Source: Gilliamella sp. wkB112 | GTDB lineage: Bacteria; Pseudomonadota; Gammaproteobacteria; Enterobacterales; Orbaceae | Length of the DNA: 64,000 bases | Assembly: GCF_001690685.1 (NCBI RefSeq) | Contig: NZ_LZGL01000018.1 | Coordinates: forward strand, 62,001 to 126,000 | Direction of reading: 5' to 3' | In this document: piece by piece, positions 1 to 9,013 of the stretch | How positions within the stretch are numbered: the first letter of the stretch is position 1 | Layout of the letters: each line of letters begins with the position of its first letter | The notes under the pieces: model-generated | Seen by the model: the letters and a program-made list of their open reading frames with translations, nothing else | What the model was told of the DNA's origin: nothing | Database searches by the model: none | Made by a program: the position numbers and the translations under genes

Positions 1-218
1 AAAACTTTGGCATTAAGTTCAAGTGACTGCAAATTGGTTTGATGTTGCTGGTTATACTCACTAATAAATTGTTTAGCTTTATTATTGATATAAGCTAAAC
101 CTTCAATTTCACCATCACCATAATGCTGTTCAACAAAAGTTTTAATTTGAGCAAAAGATATTGCAGGAATAGCTAGCAATAAAAAAACAGATAATACCTT
201 AATAGAATTTTTTATCAT
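1..218 (-). CDS. secreted protein of unknown function, 3' end outside the window
   Basis: The first 72 codons run off the left edge. The product begins MIKNSIKVLSVFLLLAIP, a Sec signal peptide (short basic start, hydrophobic core, likely cleavage after AISFA near residue 22). The mature part starts QIKTFVEQHYGDGEIEGLAY and is polar. No stop interrupts the frame. I do not recognise the family. The gene is divergent from argE, so the roughly 200 bases between them should hold both promoters. Confidence 0.6.
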   Translation of the reverse strand, partial: MIKNSIKVLSVFLLLAIPAISFAQIKTFVEQHYGDGEIEGLAYINNKAKQFISEYNQQHQTNLQSLELNAKV

Positions 219-422
219 AAATTTATATTCTCTTTATTTAATATGATATCAATTATAAATAATCAACATATTAAATGTCACCATAGAATTATAAAAAGTA
301 TATGTAAATCAACATAAGTGACATTGTAACAAAATATCCTATTAGGCAAATAACATAGTAAGTGCTATGCTTATAATCTGATTATTGAACTTGTGTTTGG
401 CTATTTTATAAAGGTGCTTTTT

Positions 423-1580
423 ATGACTCTCCCTTCGTTTTTGACTCTATATAATGAACTTATTTCTACTCCAACTATCAGCAATGTCACCAATGAAAAA
501 TTAGATTATTCCAACCAACCGCTTATTGATAAATTAGCGACTTGGTTTACTGATTTAGGTTTTACGGTGGACATTCAACCGGTGCCTAATACTCGTCATA
601 AATTTAATCTACTCGCCACCTATTCCAATAGTCAAAATAAAACCAAAGGTGGATTATTACTAAGTGGCCATAGTGATACCGTTCCATTTGACGATGGGCA
701 GTGGACTAAAGATCCCTTTAAGTTAACCGAAGAAAATAACAAATTATATGGACTTGGTACCGCAGATATGAAAGGCTTTTTTGCTTTTATTTTAGATGCA
801 TTGCGGGATATTGATCTCAAAAAACTTACTAAACCTATTTATGTACTGGCCACCGCAGATGAAGAAACTTCAATGGCGGGTGCTTCATTTTTTGCTAAAC
901 AAACCCAACTGCAACCCGATTGTACCATTATTGGTGAACCAACATCATTAATTCCTATCCGAGCCCATAAAGGCTTTTTATCCAATTCGATTAAAGTCAT
1001 TGGTAAGTCAGGTCATTCTAGCGATCCCGATAAAGGCGTTAATGCGATTGAAATTATGCATTTAGTTATTGAGCGTTTATTAAAATTAAAACAGAAATTT
1101 AAAGAACAATACCATAATGATGGCTTTACTGTTCCCTACCCGACTTTGAATTTGGGTGTGATCCATGGTGGAGATGCAGCCAATCGTATTTGTGGGTGCT
1201 GTGAATTGGTAATTGATATTCGCGTATTGCCGGATAATGACGTAGATTCACTTTATAATGCCTTGTGTGAAGCTTTACAACCAGTCATGGATAAATATCC
1301 TAACCGTATTGCTGTGGAATATGAAGTAGCACCAATCCCGGGGTATGAATGTAAAAAAGATCACCCTGCATTGCAGCATATTGAAAAGTTGGTTGGTCAC
1401 ACTGCCCAAACGGTAAATTACAGTACTGAAGCCCCTTATTTAAATCAAATAGCGCCAACCATTGTATTAGGGCCGGGTTCTATTGAGCAAGCACATCAAC
1501 CAGATGAATTTATCTCGATGGACTTTTTAAAACCAACTAAAGTGACCATCGAACGCTTGATTAAAGATTTTTGTCTATAA
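423..1580 (+). CDS. argE: acetylornithine deacetylase
   Basis: Hydrolyses N-acetylornithine to ornithine and acetate in arginine synthesis; cytoplasmic M20 zinc peptidase family. The 385 residues compare with about 383 in E. coli. Metal ligands and catalytic residues are visible: SGHSDTV near residue 83, GTADMKG near 115, DEET with the catalytic glutamate near 147, GEPT, and AHQPDEF near the C-terminus. The frame is open from 393, but the ATG at 423 matches the family N-terminus ([16 protein letters not shown]) and is preferred. It stands alone, convergent with rnz, with a hairpin between them. No clear ARG box was found upstream. Confidence 0.93.
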   Translation: MTLPSFLTLYNELISTPTISNVTNEKLDYSNQPLIDKLATWFTDLGFTVDIQPVPNTRHKFNLLATYSNSQNKTKGGLLLSGHSDTVPFDDGQWTKDPFKLTEENNKLYGLGTADMKGFFAFILDALRDIDLKKLTKPIYVLATADEETSMAGASFFAKQTQLQPDCTIIGEPTSLIPIRAHKGFLSNSIKVIGKSGHSSDPDKGVNAIEIMHLVIERLLKLKQKFKEQYHNDGFTVPYPTLNLGVIHGGDAANRICGCCELVIDIRVLPDNDVDSLYNALCEALQPVMDKYPNRIAVEYEVAPIPGYECKKDHPALQHIEKLVGHTAQTVNYSTEAPYLNQIAPTIVLGPGSIEQAHQPDEFISMDFLKPTKVTIERLIKDFCL

Positions 1581-1591
1581 TCGAGAAACTC

Positions 1592-1614
1592 ATGCGCCGA
1601 CTTCGTCGGCGCAT
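1592..1614. terminator. hairpin between convergent argE and rnz
   Basis: A perfect stem ATGCGCCGA / TCGGCGCAT around a CTTCG loop begins 12 bases after the argE stop and ends 6 bases before the rnz stop. It is GC-rich compared with its surroundings and can serve both strands. No strong T-run follows on either side. Confidence 0.7.
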
Positions 1615-1619
1615 AGCAG

Positions 1620-2537
1620 TTAAAGTTCGAATTTAGCTAAGTCATAAGCAATTTCAGTATTAGCAAATACAGTTTTCGCTTCATTCACTAATTTAGTGCT
1701 ATCTTTTAAGCTATACCTAGGGCTGATGTGGGTAATAATGAGCCGTTTAGCATGCGCTTGTTTAGCGATGGTAGCGGCTTGCACGGTAGTGGAATGACCG
1801 CGATCGCTGGCTTTAGCTTCAAGGACATGTTCTTGGGTAGCTTCGTGCACCATAACATCCACATTTTTTGCCAAATCAATCGAGGCTTGGCAGGGAATGG
1901 TATCGCCTAAAATAGCTAACTTGCGCCCTGCTTTAACGTTACCTAAATAGTCATTGCCATTAATCCTACGTCCATCATTAAGTGTCACGGTTTTACCTTG
2001 TTTAAGCAGAGCATACAGTGGGCCAATATTAATATTATCTTGTTTTAATTTATCCATATTAAGGCTAGCCAGACGATCTTTTTCAATAATTCGATAACCA
2101 AAGCAAGGTACGCGGTGCTGTAACTGTTTGGCTTCAATATAAAATTGCTCATCTTCAAATACCGTACCATCCTGTTCAAGTTCAATAATATTAAGCGGGT
2201 AAGTCAACCACGAATAACTAATATTAGTCACAGTTTCGATAAACTGTTTAATACCTTTGGGGGCAATTAAAGTTAGCGGTGATTGATTTTGCATTAATGA
2301 TCGAGTTGTTAACACGCCAGGTAGCCCAAACAGATGATCACCATGTAAGTGAGTTAAAAAGATCATTTCAAGTTTAGCCAGACTAAATTTAGCTTTTTGC
2401 ATTTGCATTTGTGTAGCTTCACCACAATCAAAAAGCCATAAGCGACCACGTTCTTGAAGAAGATCTAAAATAATTGCACTAACATTACGTTCCGCAGTTG
2501 GACAACCGGCGCTGGTACCAAGAAAAGTAAGATTCAT
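1620..2537 (-). CDS. rnz: ribonuclease Z / RNase BN
   Basis: tRNA 3'-processing endoribonuclease of the metallo-beta-lactamase fold, ElaC type; 305 residues, the same as E. coli. The zinc motif HLHGDH is at residues 63-68 and the fold's other ligands are visible (ILGDT near 212, THISPRY near 270). The start MNLTFLGTSAG is the family N-terminus. yccJ lies 6 bases upstream on the same strand and is probably co-transcribed. Confidence 0.95.
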   Translation of the reverse strand: MNLTFLGTSAGCPTAERNVSAIILDLLQERGRLWLFDCGEATQMQMQKAKFSLAKLEMIFLTHLHGDHLFGLPGVLTTRSLMQNQSPLTLIAPKGIKQFIETVTNISYSWLTYPLNIIELEQDGTVFEDEQFYIEAKQLQHRVPCFGYRIIEKDRLASLNMDKLKQDNINIGPLYALLKQGKTVTLNDGRRINGNDYLGNVKAGRKLAILGDTIPCQASIDLAKNVDVMVHEATQEHVLEAKASDRGHSTTVQAATIAKQAHAKRLIITHISPRYSLKDSTKLVNEAKTVFANTEIAYDLAKFEL

Positions 2538-2543
2538 GTTAAG

Positions 2544-2771
2544 CTAGACGTTTTTACGCTCAACAGTTTGTTCACCCCAAAATAATTTGTTGGCTTTGGT
2601 TTTAGAAAAAGCGAGTTGTAAGACTTCATCACTCCCTTCTTGCCAAATTTGTTCAGCTAACGCTTCATCATGGTTGGCGACTTCAAAAATAGCTTCTGCA
2701 ATTTCGATAGAAGTTTCACGAACATTAGCCCAAGATCGAATATCATGTATATCTTTTTTGGTAGAATTCAT
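2544..2771 (-). CDS. yccJ: YccJ family protein
   Basis: A 75-residue protein that matches E. coli YccJ closely along its length: [27 protein letters not shown] and the C-terminal [13 protein letters not shown]. Its function is not established. The frame opens 21 bases earlier, but the ATG at 2771 has AGGAG seven bases upstream and gives the length of E. coli YccJ, so this start is chosen. It precedes rnz by 6 bases. Confidence 0.88.
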   Translation of the reverse strand: MNSTKKDIHDIRSWANVRETSIEIAEAIFEVANHDEALAEQIWQEGSDEVLQLAFSKTKANKLFWGEQTVERKNV

Positions 2772-2846
2772 ATTATTACTCCTCATTTGCAAGATAACGT
2801 GTAAAATAAACCTAAATTAGGCAAATTACAATAGGTCAACAACTTT

Positions 2847-3617
2847 ATGTTAACTGTTATTTCTCCGGCAAAAACGCTTGATTATCAAAGCCCATTAATC
2901 ACCCAACAACATACCCTGCCACGATTTATCAATACCACTAAACAGCTAATTAAAAATTGCCAAAAATTGAGCGTCAATGAGTTAACCAAATTAATGTCCA
3001 TTAGCCCCAAATTAGCGGAAATTAATTATGAACGATTTAAAAAATGGCATGCTAATTTCAATCTCAACAATGCTAGACAAGCAATATTAACCTTTAAAGG
3101 TGATGTATATACCGGACTGCATGTTGAAGACTTTAGTACCAGTGATTTGCAATTTGCGCAGGCACATTTACGGATTCTGTCAGGTTTGTATGGAGTTTTA
3201 AGGCCTCTCGACTTAATCCAACCCTACCGCTTAGAGATGGGCATTCGCTTGAAAAATGGTAATTATACAAATTTATATCAATTTTGGGGTGATCAATTAA
3301 CTGAATACCTCAACGATGAACTAAGCCAATCAAGCAATCCAACTTTGATTAATTTAGCCTCCAATGAATATTTTAAGGCAATCAAACCCAAACAATTAAA
3401 AGCTAAGATTATTCAACCCATTTTCTTAGATAAAAGTAAAGATGAATACAAAGTCATTAGTTTTTTTGCTAAAAAAGCTCGAGGACTGATGAGTCGCTTC
3501 ATCATAAAAAATAACATTAATAATAGTCATGATATTAAAAGTTTTAATTTGGAAGGCTATCTATTTGATCAACACCGTTCAACTGAATTAGAATGGTTCT
3601 TCATTCGCAATCATTAA
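2847..3617 (+). CDS. yaaA: peroxide stress protein YaaA
   Basis: DUF328/YaaA family, 256 residues (E. coli 258). In E. coli the family lowers unincorporated iron during hydrogen peroxide stress and binds DNA. Family marks are the start MLTVISPAKTLDYQSP, the central FKGDVYTGL and LSGLYGVLRPLDLIQPYRLEMG, and the C-terminal EWFFIR. Divergent from yccJ-rnz across about 75 bases; a carrier gene follows after 19 bases. Confidence 0.93.
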   Translation: MLTVISPAKTLDYQSPLITQQHTLPRFINTTKQLIKNCQKLSVNELTKLMSISPKLAEINYERFKKWHANFNLNNARQAILTFKGDVYTGLHVEDFSTSDLQFAQAHLRILSGLYGVLRPLDLIQPYRLEMGIRLKNGNYTNLYQFWGDQLTEYLNDELSQSSNPTLINLASNEYFKAIKPKQLKAKIIQPIFLDKSKDEYKVISFFAKKARGLMSRFIIKNNINNSHDIKSFNLEGYLFDQHRSTELEWFFIRNH

Positions 3618-3636
3618 TAGAATAATACATATTAAG

Positions 3637-4602
3637 ATGGAATTCCTTTCTACTTTATGGTTACAATTTTTAGCTACTTTACCGTTGTTTGTATTGATAT
3701 TACTCGGTTATCTTGCGGTTAAAATTGGGCGATGGCAAAAAACCATCACTGATAGTTTAACTAAATTTACCTTTTATATTGCCTTTCCAATTATGCTATT
3801 TCAGATTATGAGCCATTTTTCTGAACATTCGCATATAGATACAAGGTTATTATTAGTTTTTTTTGGCGGTAGTTTTATTGTCTTTGCTATTGGTTGCTTA
3901 ATTGCCTCCAAAATATTTAAATTGAATGGTTCTGAAAGTACTCTATTTGCCATGGGCGGCATTTACACGAATACGGTGTTTGTAGGAATTCCGATTATTA
4001 AAATGTTATTAGGCGATAATGCCATACCGATTGTGGCTATTATTGTGATCTTTAATGCTTTGATTTTATGGACACTTGCTACAGTGTCCATCGAATTTGT
4101 ACAAATAGGTAAACTTTCATATCACAGTATCATCAAGGCATTTAAAAATGTGTCTAAAAATCCAATTATTATTGGCATTTTTGTCGGCATGTTAGTTAAT
4201 TATATTGGCTTGCCATTACCAACATTTATTAATCAATCAACCAAGATGGTCAGTGATATGACTGCACCACTGTCATTAATCGTGCTAGGTATGGGGCTTG
4301 CTGAATATAAAATCCGCGACGACTTAGTGATCACCTCGGCAATTTGTCTATTAAAATTGTTCATATTGCCAATGGTGACTTATATTTTAGGTAAGCTATT
4401 AGGTTTGCCGTTATTAGAATTACAAGTGATGGTAGTATTAAGTTCGGTATCCATTGCCATCAATTGTTACATGATGGCAAGGCAGTTTGAGGTTTTACAG
4501 GGACCGATTGCTTCGAGTTTACTTATTTCAACCGCATTGTCCTCAATCACTACCCCATTGATTTTATCGATTATGATGCAGTTACCGTTTACTTTATCCT
4601 AA
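3637..4602 (+). CDS. auxin efflux carrier (AEC) family transporter
   Basis: Inner-membrane carrier of 321 residues with about ten hydrophobic segments and a short polar middle. LLGYLAVKIGRWQ at the start and the second-half LGMGLAEYKI are typical of AEC/MdcF-like permeases, which move dicarboxylates or related anions. The substrate cannot be read from sequence. It begins 19 bases after yaaA and ends 3 bases from a convergent EamA carrier. Confidence 0.8.
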   Translation: MEFLSTLWLQFLATLPLFVLILLGYLAVKIGRWQKTITDSLTKFTFYIAFPIMLFQIMSHFSEHSHIDTRLLLVFFGGSFIVFAIGCLIASKIFKLNGSESTLFAMGGIYTNTVFVGIPIIKMLLGDNAIPIVAIIVIFNALILWTLATVSIEFVQIGKLSYHSIIKAFKNVSKNPIIIGIFVGMLVNYIGLPLPTFINQSTKMVSDMTAPLSLIVLGMGLAEYKIRDDLVITSAICLLKLFILPMVTYILGKLLGLPLLELQVMVVLSSVSIAINCYMMARQFEVLQGPIASSLLISTALSSITTPLILSIMMQLPFTLS

Positions 4603-4605
4603 TTT

Positions 4606-5466
4606 TTACTGATTTAAACGGTGGCGTTTAAATCGGTAATGTAGCATTAAAGCAGCAACAATAACCGCACTGCCTAGCAAAAACCGTAACCAATCGATAG
4701 ATTGGTGCCAAAACACCACATTTACTAAAATCCCGGTGGGAATAACTACATTATTCATAATAGCTAACGTTCCAGAATCAACTTTCGTGGCACCATAATT
4801 CCATAAAAAATAGCACAAGCCGGAAGCAACAATACCTAACCACACAATAACTAACCATTGGACATTGGTGGTTGGTAATTTTTGTGAGTTACCAAATAAC
4901 AGCCAGCCGATAGCGGCGACAATTACTGCTCCAACATAAACCCAAGCAAAAGCCTGATGTTGTGGTAATGGGTATAGCTCCATAACACGTTTATAACCTA
5001 CTTGCCCCAAGGCAAATACCATATTAGCTGCTTGAATCAATAAAAAGCCAATCATAAAATCGGTACTTATATGATCATAACGAATAATGGCAGCACCGAT
5101 CACGGCAATAACAGCTGTAAAAAGATAACTAAGCCTTAACGGGTGGCATTGTAATAAATCATAAATAATTGTTACATAAATTGGCGTGGTAATAGTAAAT
5201 AACAGCACCTCAGGAACAGAGATATATTGAAAAGAGTTATAATAAAAAAAGTACATAATGCCTAATTGACAAGCACCAACGCCCATCAACAGTAACATAG
5301 CTTTTAGTGGGATATGTTTAAAGCGTAGAAATGGAACAAAGGTTATAAAAGCCAATAGTACTCGCATGACCACCGCAAACCAAGTGTCCACCTGCCCACT
5401 TAAATAAACGCCGATAAAACTAAATGAAAACGACCATACAATGGTCACTAAAATAAGATAAAACAT
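4606..5466 (-). CDS. EamA/DMT family transporter
   Basis: 286 residues forming ten transmembrane segments in two EamA repeats (about 1-130 and 140-280). Typical DMT features are the N-terminal WSFSFSFIGVYL and the second repeat WLVIVWLGIVASGLCYFLWNYG. Members export amino acids or other metabolites; the substrate here is unknown. The start MFYLILVTIVWSF enters the first helix at once, as is usual for the family. Convergent with the AEC gene. Confidence 0.8.
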   Translation of the reverse strand: MFYLILVTIVWSFSFSFIGVYLSGQVDTWFAVVMRVLLAFITFVPFLRFKHIPLKAMLLLMGVGACQLGIMYFFYYNSFQYISVPEVLLFTITTPIYVTIIYDLLQCHPLRLSYLFTAVIAVIGAAIIRYDHISTDFMIGFLLIQAANMVFALGQVGYKRVMELYPLPQHQAFAWVYVGAVIVAAIGWLLFGNSQKLPTTNVQWLVIVWLGIVASGLCYFLWNYGATKVDSGTLAIMNNVVIPTGILVNVVFWHQSIDWLRFLLGSAVIVAALMLHYRFKRHRLNQ

Positions 5467-5544
5467 AGGTTATTAATGGTTGTTATAAATAATAGTTTGC
5501 TCAATATAATCATCTGAAATTTTTACTTTTATCAAAAGTAGCTA

Positions 5545-6222
5545 TCATTTTTTTATAGACTGAAGATATTCATCATAGATAGTTAATTCCTTTTGTCTAG
5601 ACCCATTAGAACGCTCTGTTTGATATAAAATATCCCCATTTACACCATCAATAAGCACACAATGAACTATGTCTACACTGCTTTTAGCATAATATTGTAA
5701 TTCATATACAGGGCTATTAACTCTTGGAAGAATATACCTGTTTAATCTCGCTATTTGTTTAGGATTCATAATATCTATATTAAATTTTTGTTCTATTAGT
5801 ATTCTTAAATCATCAATAGATACTTTAAAAGAACTATAATCATCTAGCTTTATTATTTTGCTATTCTTATATTGTTCTAACTTTATTTTCATACTATAAA
5901 ATTGGGTTAGTTTTTCAACAAGATCTCCTTTCTCGTTGTATGCTCTAACAACATTATAAGGGGAGGTAGCTTTACTTATTTGTTCTATATAGCCATCTGT
6001 ACTTTTAAATTTTCTAATGTAAGTTCCATCATCTAAAGTATAACTCCATTCGTTACTACTAGTATCTTTATTTTTATTGAATCCTACCACATCAAAATGA
6101 TCCTTATTGTCGCTTTTAACCGTTTCTGCATAAGCATTACTACTAATAATTAAGACACTAATAGATATTTGTATAAAAAGACACTGAAGAATTATATATA
6201 CTAGTTTTCTTTTAAACATCAT
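5545..6222 (-). CDS. secreted protein of unknown function
   Basis: 225 residues with an N-terminal signal peptide (hydrophobic core about 9-27, likely cleavage after SSNAYA). The mature protein is polar and basic. The C-terminal quarter contains VHCVLIDGVNGDILYQTE, a beta-strand pattern loosely like PepSY domains, but I do not assign a family. An SD-like GGGAG lies 14 bases upstream of the ATG, farther than usual. A decayed second copy of the last 55 codons lies just upstream at 6300-6470. Confidence 0.65.
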   Translation of the reverse strand: MMFKRKLVYIILQCLFIQISISVLIISSNAYAETVKSDNKDHFDVVGFNKNKDTSSNEWSYTLDDGTYIRKFKSTDGYIEQISKATSPYNVVRAYNEKGDLVEKLTQFYSMKIKLEQYKNSKIIKLDDYSSFKVSIDDLRILIEQKFNIDIMNPKQIARLNRYILPRVNSPVYELQYYAKSSVDIVHCVLIDGVNGDILYQTERSNGSRQKELTIYDEYLQSIKK

Positions 6223-6299
6223 ATTGTTGCATTATCTCCCACTGCAAAATCCATTAGGAATGTATAAAGAAAAGAGTTAATAAAAACGGTATCAATTAT

Positions 6300-6470
6300 T
6301 TATATAAACTTAAGATATTCTTCATATATAGTCAGTACCTTTAGTCTAGGACCATTACAACGCTCTTTTTGATATAAAATATCTCCATTTACACCATCAA
6401 TAAGCACACAATGAACTACGGCTACACTGCTTTTGTCATAGTATTGTATTTTATATAAAGGGTTATTGCC
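6300..6470 (-). pseudogene. 3' remnant of a duplicate of the neighbouring secreted-protein gene
   Basis: Read on the minus strand this gives NNPLYKIQYYDKSSVAVVHC, then VLIDGVNGDILYQKERCNGP and a stop after EEYLKFI. It parallels the last 55 residues of the intact gene at 5545-6222 almost position by position. The frame is uninterrupted, but there is no start codon, RBS or 5' half: upstream sequence switches abruptly to the yggL terminator. Best read as the tail of a tandem duplicate whose front was deleted. Confidence 0.75.
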
Positions 6471-6477
6471 ATAAAAA

Positions 6478-6495
6478 TAGCCACATTAGTGGCTA
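6478..6495 (-). terminator. rho-independent terminator of yggL
   Basis: Stem TAGCCAC / GTGGCTA with a 4-base loop, followed on the minus strand by a T-rich run (TTTTTAT). It lies 28 bases downstream of the yggL stop. Confidence 0.8.
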
Positions 6496-6522
6496 GATTT
6501 TATGCGCTGATTTTGGGCACGA

Positions 6523-6858
6523 TTAAAAATCCAATTCATCCCACCAAATATCGATAAGTGGACTAGCTTCGACATTGGTTAACCCATGGCTTTCTAGCCA
6601 ACTAGTCACCAAAGTACGATGTTCTTCGGTACAATTACCTAATTTTTGTGTACAAATAATCCCTTGCCAATTTAAATAACCGCAACCTTCATAAGCTAAA
6701 CCATTAGGTTCAATGACTTCACGGATAAACAGATCTACAACTTTGTCCAAAGTGGCTTCATCAGTACCTTCGGCAAATGACCAATTAATGGTGAAACCTA
6801 ATTCTTTGAATTCATCAATATGTAATTTTTTACGTAAACGTCGACTGCGATTTACCAT
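6523..6858 (-). CDS. yggL: YggL family protein (DUF469)
   Basis: 111 residues, matching E. coli YggL throughout: NRSRRLRKKLHIDEFKELGF at the start, EVIEPNGLAYEGCGYLNW in the middle and the acidic C-terminus DIWWDELD. Family members associate with the 50S ribosomal subunit in E. coli; the role is not settled. It lies 18 bases downstream of rhlE on the same strand, consistent with a joint transcript for two RNA/ribosome-linked products. Confidence 0.92.
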   Translation of the reverse strand: MVNRSRRLRKKLHIDEFKELGFTINWSFAEGTDEATLDKVVDLFIREVIEPNGLAYEGCGYLNWQGIICTQKLGNCTEEHRTLVTSWLESHGLTNVEASPLIDIWWDELDF

Positions 6859-6876
6859 AATTTGCGTTCCTTTTCT

Positions 6877-8208
6877 TTATTGAGTATAACTTGATTTATG
6901 TTTAGAAGTAGCTTGCCTATTAGCTAGTTTACCATTATTTGCTTTGCCATTACTTTTATTTGCTGGTATAGCGCGATTATTGGCTGACCGCGATTTATTT
7001 GCTGCCCGGCGCGGTGGCGTTTTTTTTGCCGGTTCAGCTTTGATAGTTGGATCAACGGCAAAGCCTTGAGTGGTTAATTCCGGGAGCGGCATTTTAATTA
7101 ACTTTTCAATGGCTTTTAGTTGTGGCAACTCATCAATACAAACTAACGAAATGGCCTGCCCTTGGTTTTGCGCCCGACCGGTGCGGCCAATGCGGTGCAC
7201 ATAATCCTCGGCCACTTGTGGTAGTTCATAGTTAACCACATAAGGTAATAATTCAATATCCAACCCTCGTGCCGCAATATCGGTCGCAACTAAAGCCCTA
7301 ATTTGACCGTTTTTAAAATCGGCTAAGGCTTTGGTGCGCGCACCTTGACTTTTATTGCCATGAATAGCTGCGGCTTTAATGCCATCTTTAGTTAATTGCT
7401 CAGCTAAATGGTTAGCGCCATACTTAGTGCGGGTAAAAATCAACACTTGTTGCCATTGATTTTTGCCAATTAAATAAGACAGCAGTTCGCGTTTTCGCCA
7501 TTTATCTACTCGATGAACATATTGGGTGATTTGCTCTGAGGCACTGTTAGTTTTAGCCACCGCAATTGACTCAGGATTTTGTAAAATAGATTTGGCTAGA
7601 ACTTTAATGTCATCCGAAAAAGTGGCCGAAAACATCAGGTTTTGGCGTTTTTTAGGTAACTTGGCAATCACTCGGCGAATATCATGAATAAACCCCATAT
7701 CCAACATACGATCAGCTTCATCCAACACTAATATTTTAACAGTAGCTAAATCAACGGCATTTTGTTGCACTAAATCCAATAATCGCCCCGGTGTGGCAAT
7801 CAAGATGTCCACTCCGCCCCGTAACTTCATCATTTGTGGATTAATACTAACGCCGCCAAACACCACCAATGAACGAATTGGCAAATAACGACTATAATCA
7901 CGAATATTGTCACCTATTTGTGCTGCCAGTTCCCGAGTAGGGGCTAAAATGAGTGTATATAATGGTCGTTTCCCTTTTTTAGTCTCAGGTTTACTGGCGG
8001 TGTTGTTTTGTTGATCTAGCAATTTTTGTAAAATTGGCAAACCAAAGCCAGCGGTTTTGCCGGTGCCAGTTTGGGCACTGGCTATTAAATCTTTACCGGA
8101 TAAAATAACAGGAATGGCTTGTTGTTGAATGGGGGTTGGTGCCGTATAGTTTTGTTCTTGAATAGCTTGTAAAATCTTAGCGTCTAAGCCAAGAGAGTCA
8201 AATGACAT
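6877..8208 (-). CDS. rhlE: DEAD-box RNA helicase RhlE
   Basis: ATP-dependent RNA helicase, 443 residues. Motifs in order: Q motif [10 protein letters not shown] (25-34), Walker [13 protein letters not shown] (43-54), [16 protein letters not shown], and the C-terminal HRIGRTGR. The start MSFDSLGL is diagnostic of RhlE. The tail from about residue 385 is a basic Lys/Ala/Asn-rich extension of low complexity, as in other RhlE proteins, and probably binds RNA. RhlE acts in ribosome maturation and RNA turnover. Confidence 0.93.
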   Translation of the reverse strand: MSFDSLGLDAKILQAIQEQNYTAPTPIQQQAIPVILSGKDLIASAQTGTGKTAGFGLPILQKLLDQQNNTASKPETKKGKRPLYTLILAPTRELAAQIGDNIRDYSRYLPIRSLVVFGGVSINPQMMKLRGGVDILIATPGRLLDLVQQNAVDLATVKILVLDEADRMLDMGFIHDIRRVIAKLPKKRQNLMFSATFSDDIKVLAKSILQNPESIAVAKTNSASEQITQYVHRVDKWRKRELLSYLIGKNQWQQVLIFTRTKYGANHLAEQLTKDGIKAAAIHGNKSQGARTKALADFKNGQIRALVATDIAARGLDIELLPYVVNYELPQVAEDYVHRIGRTGRAQNQGQAISLVCIDELPQLKAIEKLIKMPLPELTTQGFAVDPTIKAEPAKKTPPRRAANKSRSANNRAIPANKSNGKANNGKLANRQATSKHKSSYTQ

Positions 8209-8306
8209 GCAATGTTCCTAAATGAAAAACAATCAGTTAACATTATAAATTAATTCGCTAATTTTTTCTAATTATTTCAATATTTTGTGTGTCTGTTTGG
8301 GGAAAT

Positions 8307-8323
8307 AATGACTAATAGTCATT
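8307..8323. terminator. short hairpin downstream of the DUF4234-like gene
   Basis: Perfect inverted repeat AATGACT aat AGTCATT in the rhlE upstream region, about 120 bases after the end of the gene at 8445. On the plus strand it is followed by a T-rich stretch. It could be a weak terminator or an operator for rhlE. Confidence 0.35.
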
Positions 8324-8444
8324 TTATCTTCTATTTAGTCTAGGAGGTAGCCGATTTTAAGTGATTTAGCTTAACCACAATTAATGGCTAACAAATTGTC
8401 TCTTGAGTGATTCATAAAAACGACCGATAAGCGTACTAATCCAA

Positions 8445-8894
8445 TTAGTTAGCACTAAAGCGTTTTTCATCGCCTAAATAGTTAATAAGGTAATTAATAT
8501 AAAAAACATTAAAAATAATAACGTAAAAGGATTTTGTTTTTAATTTGATGTTGTACTCACCCAAACAATAATAAGTTAATACATATCTGGCAAAATTTGC
8601 CCATTCAATCCACATAAACAGACCAATATAATCAATAATGTTATTTAGGTTTTTTAAATAAAAAATCGCTGTTATAACACCGATTAAAGCAATAAAAAAC
8701 GGTGCGAAGTACAAAATAATTATTGTTTCAATATAAGCATTACTTTTTACCTCAACGCCCAGCAATTTTTTTATTGATTTATTAACTCTATAAACCCACA
8801 CTAACTGGTAAATACCAATAGTAATTAGTGACCATATAATAAATTTAAAAGTGCTTAAGTTATTTTCTTTTTTTAATTCAACAATTGTTTTCAT
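8445..8894 (-). CDS. small membrane protein, DUF4234-like
   Basis: 149 residues with about four transmembrane segments. The N-terminal FIIWSLITIGIYQLVWVYR followed by an amphipathic basic stretch is the pattern of DUF4234-type membrane proteins. Function unknown. The start MKTIVELKKENN is polar and cytoplasmic. It stands alone between rhlE and the TonB-dependent receptor gene. Confidence 0.6.
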   Translation of the reverse strand: MKTIVELKKENNLSTFKFIIWSLITIGIYQLVWVYRVNKSIKKLLGVEVKSNAYIETIIILYFAPFFIALIGVITAIFYLKNLNNIIDYIGLFMWIEWANFARYVLTYYCLGEYNIKLKTKSFYVIIFNVFYINYLINYLGDEKRFSAN

Positions 8895-8960
8895 TTTGCC
8901 TTATATAACTTTTATATCATTAATTAAAAGATATGATGTTATCAAACATAATATAGATAA

Positions 8961-8997
8961 AAATAAATTCTACCAGTTTAACTGATAGAATTTATTT
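8961..8997 (-). terminator. inverted repeat after the TonB-dependent receptor gene
   Basis: Long stem AAATAAATTCTA / TAGAATTTATTT with an inner CAG/CTG pairing, starting about 17 bases after the receptor stop on the minus strand. AT-rich but perfectly paired over 12 bases. Confidence 0.6.
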
Positions 8998-9013
8998 AAA
9001 TAGAAATCAAAAA

